This document shows, piece by piece, positions 5,119 to 7,121 of a DNA stretch of 7,121 nucleotides. How positions within the stretch are numbered: the stretch's first letter is position 1; every line of letters starts with the position of its first letter. Source of the stretch: CAZZIZ01 sp964654535 (GTDB lineage Bacteria > Bacteroidota > Bacteroidia > Chitinophagales > UBA2359); assembly GCA_964654535.1 (NCBI GenBank), contig CAZZIZ010000175.1, positions 1-7,121 of the forward strand. The letters are read 5' to 3'. The position numbers were made by a program, and so were the translations under genes. Under the pieces are notes generated by a model. That model was not told the DNA's origin, did no database searches, and saw only the letters and a program-made list of their open reading frames with translations.

Positions 5119-6483
5119 TTACGCTAAGAAATCCACAAAAATTTCACTCAAGTTATCCCTAGATAACAATCGTAAATCTGACGTATTAGTCGATTTGAGT
5201 GACCCTTGCTTCAAATGGCCGTAAAATCGCGTGAATCCTTGCTTATTCGCCTCTTGAATACGCTGATCTAGACGGCTAACAGTCCTTATTTCACCAGAAA
5301 GACCCACTTCTCCACAAAAGCAGGTTCGACGGCTAATTGGACGGTCTTCTAAAGAAGAAATCAGAGCACAACAGACTGCTAGGTCTATTCCCGGATCTTC
5401 CACTTTAATGCCACCAGTAATATTGATAAAGATGTCCTTGTCAGACATCCTGAATCCGCAGCGCTTTTCCAATACAGCCAGGAGCATATTGAGTCTGCGC
5501 TGATCAAATCCAGTGGTCGTGCGCTGGGGGTTGCCGTATACAGATGGACTTACCAGGGCTTGAACCTCTATAAGTAGCGGGCGCATACCCTCCATAGATG
5601 CTGCGGTACACTTTCCACTCAGTTCTTCATTGCCTTCAGAAAGCAAGAGCTCTGAGGGATTGCTCACTTCTCGCATCCCGGAATCAAGCATTTCATAAAT
5701 GCCCAATTCTGAAGTCGAGCCAAATCTGTTTTTTACCGTACGCAATATGCGATACACGTGATGACGATCGCCCTCAAACTGCAACACAGTATCAACTATG
5801 TGCTCCAGAATCTTCGGTCCTGCCAGTTGACCCTCCTTAGTAATGTGTCCAATAATGATAACCGGAATCTGGTTTTCTTTTGCAAAGCGTTGTAGTTCTC
5901 CCGCACATTCGCGAATCTGAGAAACACTTCCAGCCGTCGACTCTATAAAAGGGGAGTGCAAAGTCTGAATCGAATCGATTATAACTTGATCGGGTTTGTA
6001 CTTTTTAAGGTGTTTGAAAATTTTAGAAGTGTTGGTTTCTACCAGCACGTAACATTCCGGATTGTTAATGTCTAGACGTTGGGCACGGAGTTTTATTTGT
6101 TGTTTGCTTTCCTCACCAGAAACATAGAGCGTACGCCCTTTAATACGCAGGGCCATTTGTAGAAATAGGGTAGACTTGCCAATACCCGGCTCGCCTCCTA
6201 TAAGAACCACTGATCCAGGGACCAAGCCGCCTCCCAAAACACGATTCAGTTCTGCGTCGTTGCAATCTATGCGATAGTTTTGTTGGCTCTGAATTTCGTC
6301 AATCAGCACTGGCCCTTCATCGCTTCCAAGTCCGTTTACATTTTTCTTTGAACTGGCTTGTGTTTTCTGAACCACTTCTTCAACGTAAGTATTCCACTCG
6401 TTGCAATTGGAGCATTTGCCGACCCACTTTGGAGAGTCCGTCCCGCAGTTCTGACAGTAGTACCTCGTTTTTAACTTAGCCAC
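5119..6483 (-). CDS. radA: DNA repair protein RadA
   Basis: A RadA/Sms ATPase of 454 residues from the GTG at 6483, the family's usual length. That start gives MAKLKTRYYCQNCG, matching the normal RadA N-terminus; a TTG two codons earlier is possible but less typical. Domains in order: a C4 zinc finger (Cys10, 13, 24, 27); a RecA-like ATPase with Walker A GGEPGIGKST (96-105) and Walker B VIIDS (167-171); the RadA-specific KNRFG motif (251-255); and a Lon-protease-like C-terminal domain (about 285-452), which in RadA is a non-proteolytic scaffold. RadA is a hexameric helicase-like ATPase that promotes branch migration of recombination intermediates with RecA. All key motifs are intact. It is flanked by the repeat cluster upstream and a separately promoted gene downstream. 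Confidence 0.98.
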   Translation of the reverse strand: MAKLKTRYYCQNCGTDSPKWVGKCSNCNEWNTYVEEVVQKTQASSKKNVNGLGSDEGPVLIDEIQSQQNYRIDCNDAELNRVLGGGLVPGSVVLIGGEPGIGKSTLFLQMALRIKGRTLYVSGEESKQQIKLRAQRLDINNPECYVLVETNTSKIFKHLKKYKPDQVIIDSIQTLHSPFIESTAGSVSQIRECAGELQRFAKENQIPVIIIGHITKEGQLAGPKILEHIVDTVLQFEGDRHHVYRILRTVKNRFGSTSELGIYEMLDSGMREVSNPSELLLSEGNEELSGKCTAASMEGMRPLLIEVQALVSPSVYGNPQRTTTGFDQRRLNMLLAVLEKRCGFRMSDKDIFINITGGIKVEDPGIDLAVCCALISSLEDRPISRRTCFCGEVGLSGEIRTVSRLDQRIQEANKQGFTRFYGHLKQGSLKSTNTSDLRLLSRDNLSEIFVDFLA

Positions 6484-6486
6484 ATT

Positions 6487-6494
6487 CAAAAGTA
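6487..6494 (-). promoter_or_regulatory. -7 motif immediately before radA
   Basis: TACTTTTG on the minus strand fits TAnnTTTG exactly and is identical to the element before the repeat-protein gene. It ends only 3 nt before the GTG start, so transcription from it would start at or next to the start codon (leaderless). No properly spaced -33 TTTG is seen, so this may be chance. Confidence 0.3.
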
Positions 6495-6502
6495 GTCAAT
6501 CA

Positions 6503-6562
6503 TTTTGTTTGGTGATTTGGGCAGCAAATGGTCCATTGTTTTGTTTGGTATCTGGGCAGCAA
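6503..6562 (+). repeat. Direct repeat, two copies of about 24 nt
   Basis: TTTTGTTTGGT occurs at 6503-6513 and 6539-6549. Each copy is followed after 4-5 nt by GGGCAGCAA (6519-6527 and 6554-6562). The second copy leads straight into the fold-back element. The arrangement suggests a duplicated element end or a target duplication. Confidence 0.7.
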
Positions 6563-6701
6563 CAGGCTATCCGCTTGTACTCGGCACGTCTGCACTTTGT
6601 TCAGCATAGTCGCGGGTGCGTATTCCCTAGACGGTCATCCACCCCCGCTCCTTGCTTCACGAAAGTGCAGCCGCACCTCATACCGCTTCTATCCTGGCTG
6701 C
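6556..6701. repeat. Nested fold-back (imperfect inverted repeat) element of about 146 nt
   Basis: Three pairs of inverted segments share one centre near 6629-6630. The outer pair is GCAGCAACAGG (6557-6566 region) with CCTGGCTGC (6693-6701). The middle pair is CTGCACTTT (6590-6598) with AAAGTGCAG (6662-6670), a perfect 9 bp. The inner pair is GCGGGTG (6612-6618) with CACCCCCGC (6640-6648), with a two-base bulge. The segment is richer in G and C than its surroundings and holds no convincing coding sequence. It could be a small non-autonomous mobile element, an interspersed genomic repeat or a structured RNA. Confidence 0.6.
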
Positions 6702-6702
6702 G

Positions 6703-6818
6703 GGTTGCATTAAGAGCACATAATAAAAAAGGAAAGTCAGTTAGAGCCCTGTCGTGAAATCTCCCGGTCTCAGAGCGAGCGCAGCGATGAAATGGAATAG
6801 CTAGTATAATTCCCTCAA
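6703..6818. other. Intergenic stretch without recognised gene
   Basis: I see no supported coding sequence here. The stretch contains a purine-rich run (6727-6736) and an AGCGAGCGCAGCGATGAAAT segment (6775-6794) with three AGCG steps, which resembles interspersed noncoding repeats seen in Bacteroidota genomes. A TATAAT at 6805-6810 is not the promoter type expected in this phylum. Confidence 0.4.
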
Positions 6819-6843
6819 CTTGTCTGGTCAGGCGACCAACAAG
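6819..6843. repeat. 25-nt hairpin
   Basis: CTTGT (6819-6823) pairs with ACAAG (6839-6843) and GGTC (6826-6829) pairs with GACC (6834-6837) around the loop AGGC, with a small internal bulge (CT against A). No T-tract follows on the plus strand, so it is not a classical terminator on that strand. Confidence 0.65.
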
Positions 6844-6858
6844 ACGGAGAAAAGCAAA

Positions 6859-6878
6859 GCCCCAGCGGGGCGACATAT
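6859..6878 (+). repeat. Hairpin-GACATAT repeat, copy 1
   Basis: GCCCC-AGC-GGGGC (6859-6871) forms a 5-bp stem with a 3-nt loop and is followed directly by GACATAT (6872-6878). Compared with the other copies the stem has a paired substitution (third pair C-G instead of T-A) with the same tail, consistent with selection on structure. Confidence 0.75.
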
Positions 6879-6904
6879 CAATAGAAATTATAGAATCGAA
6901 ATTG

Positions 6905-6925
6905 AGCTCCGTAGGAGTGACATAT
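6905..6925 (+). repeat. Hairpin-GACATAT repeat, copy 2
   Basis: GCTCC-GTA-GGAGT (6906-6918) is followed by GACATAT (6919-6925). The 21 nt from 6905 form a perfect inverted repeat with copy 3. CAATAGAA (6879-6886) and TTCTATTG (6929-6936) flank this copy as a further inverted pair. Confidence 0.8.
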
Positions 6926-6957
6926 AAATTCTATTGGAAAATGATTGGAGTGCTCTA

Positions 6958-6978
6958 ATATGTCACTCCTACGGAGCT
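6958..6978 (-). repeat. Hairpin-GACATAT repeat, copy 3 (inverted)
   Basis: The exact reverse complement of copy 2 over 21 nt: tail at 6958-6964, hairpin at 6965-6977. The two copies face each other tail to tail across 32 nt, so the pair can also fold into one long stem. Confidence 0.8.
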
Positions 6979-7000
6979 TTGATTTGCTTTTCGTGTTGAG

Positions 7001-7027
7001 CTATAAATATTTGACTCCTACGGAGCT
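7001..7027 (-). repeat. Hairpin repeat, copy 4 (inverted, altered tail)
   Basis: The 14-nt core ACTCCTACGGAGCT (7014-7027) is identical to copy 3. On the minus strand the tail reads CAAATATTTATAG (7013-7001) instead of GACATAT, so the hairpin is conserved while the tail has diverged. Confidence 0.75.
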
Positions 7028-7064
7028 CGCGTGAGGGATAGAGCCATTGTTGAAGCTCCTGTTG

Positions 7065-7121
7065 CTAAAAACAAGAAAGGAGTTTAGCTCCTTAAGAGCT
7101 AGAAACGACTTTTGTTTTTAG
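7065..7121. repeat. Concentric 57-nt inverted repeat at the window end
   Basis: The outer arms CTAAAAACAA (7065-7074) and TTGTTTTTAG (7112-7121) and the inner stem TAGCTC (7085-7090) with GAGCTA (7096-7101), loop CTTAA, share the same centre at 7093. The sequence between the arms pairs poorly, giving an internal loop. The window ends exactly at the outer arm, so the element may extend further. The T-rich right arm could support plus-strand termination. Confidence 0.6.

Noticed and set aside
6509..6757. Plus-strand 82-codon open frame upstream of radA
   Set aside because: It consists of the direct repeat and the fold-back, with no promoter, ribosome site or family match.
6805..6810. TATAAT as a -10 promoter element
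   Set aside because: Bacteroidota promoters use TAnnTTTG, there is no matched upstream box and no gene follows.
6601..6876. Minus-strand 91-codon open frame in the repeat island
   Set aside because: It runs through the fold-back, the 25-nt hairpin and hairpin copy 1, has no recognisable domain, and its composition follows the repeats rather than a protein.
6859..7027. CRISPR array
   Set aside because: Copies are in both orientations, spacing is irregular, the core is a 13-nt hairpin and no cas gene is present.

Overview
The window looks like chromosomal DNA from a member of the Bacteroidota, probably a flavobacterial or cryomorph-like marine or freshwater lineage. The evidence is the gene families (DUF2490 barrel, DUF4956, VTC-domain protein, YtxH/holin pair), -7 promoter motifs of the Bacteroidota form TAnnTTTG (TAATTTTG, TACTTTTG), weak Shine-Dalgarno sites and moderate AT richness. 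A run of exactly 100 N inside a repetitive gene suggests a draft or metagenome-derived scaffold. Taxonomy is inference only; no rRNA is present.

Layout. (1) 1-1183, plus strand: a promoter and a three-gene cassette of small inner-membrane proteins (YtxH-domain protein, holin-III-fold two-helix protein, one-helix unknown). Its composition recalls the E. coli yqjD-yqjE-yqjK group. (2) 1180-3656, minus strand: a tightly packed four-gene operon reading lipoprotein, VTC polyphosphate-polymerase-like enzyme, DUF4956 membrane protein, DUF2490 beta-barrel. The first junction is 2 nt and the next two genes overlap by 4 and 11 nt. The operon converges on region 1 and shares a CTAG palindrome for both stop codons. 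(3) 3751-5102, minus strand: a secreted protein of 23-residue repeats ending in a peptidoglycan-binding domain, with its own promoter, a leader of about 90 nt and a strong intrinsic terminator; the N gap lies in its repeats. (4) 5119-6483, minus strand: radA, DNA repair ATPase, probably started at a GTG codon. (5) 6484-7121: about 640 nt without a credible gene, filled with inverted-repeat elements of several kinds.

How the genes may work together. The VTC/DUF4956/DUF2490/lipoprotein operon places a predicted cytoplasmic polyphosphate polymerase next to an inner-membrane protein, an outer-membrane barrel and a lipidated surface-type protein. I read this as a candidate envelope-spanning system for making and moving polyphosphate or another polyanion; the family assignments are firm and the joint function is inference. 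The most unusual non-coding signal is the 6.5-7.1 kb repeat cluster. It includes four copies of a 13-nt hairpin, three of them followed by GACATAT, with a paired base change in the stem. It also includes a nested fold-back of about 150 nt and a concentric 57-nt inverted repeat at the right end.
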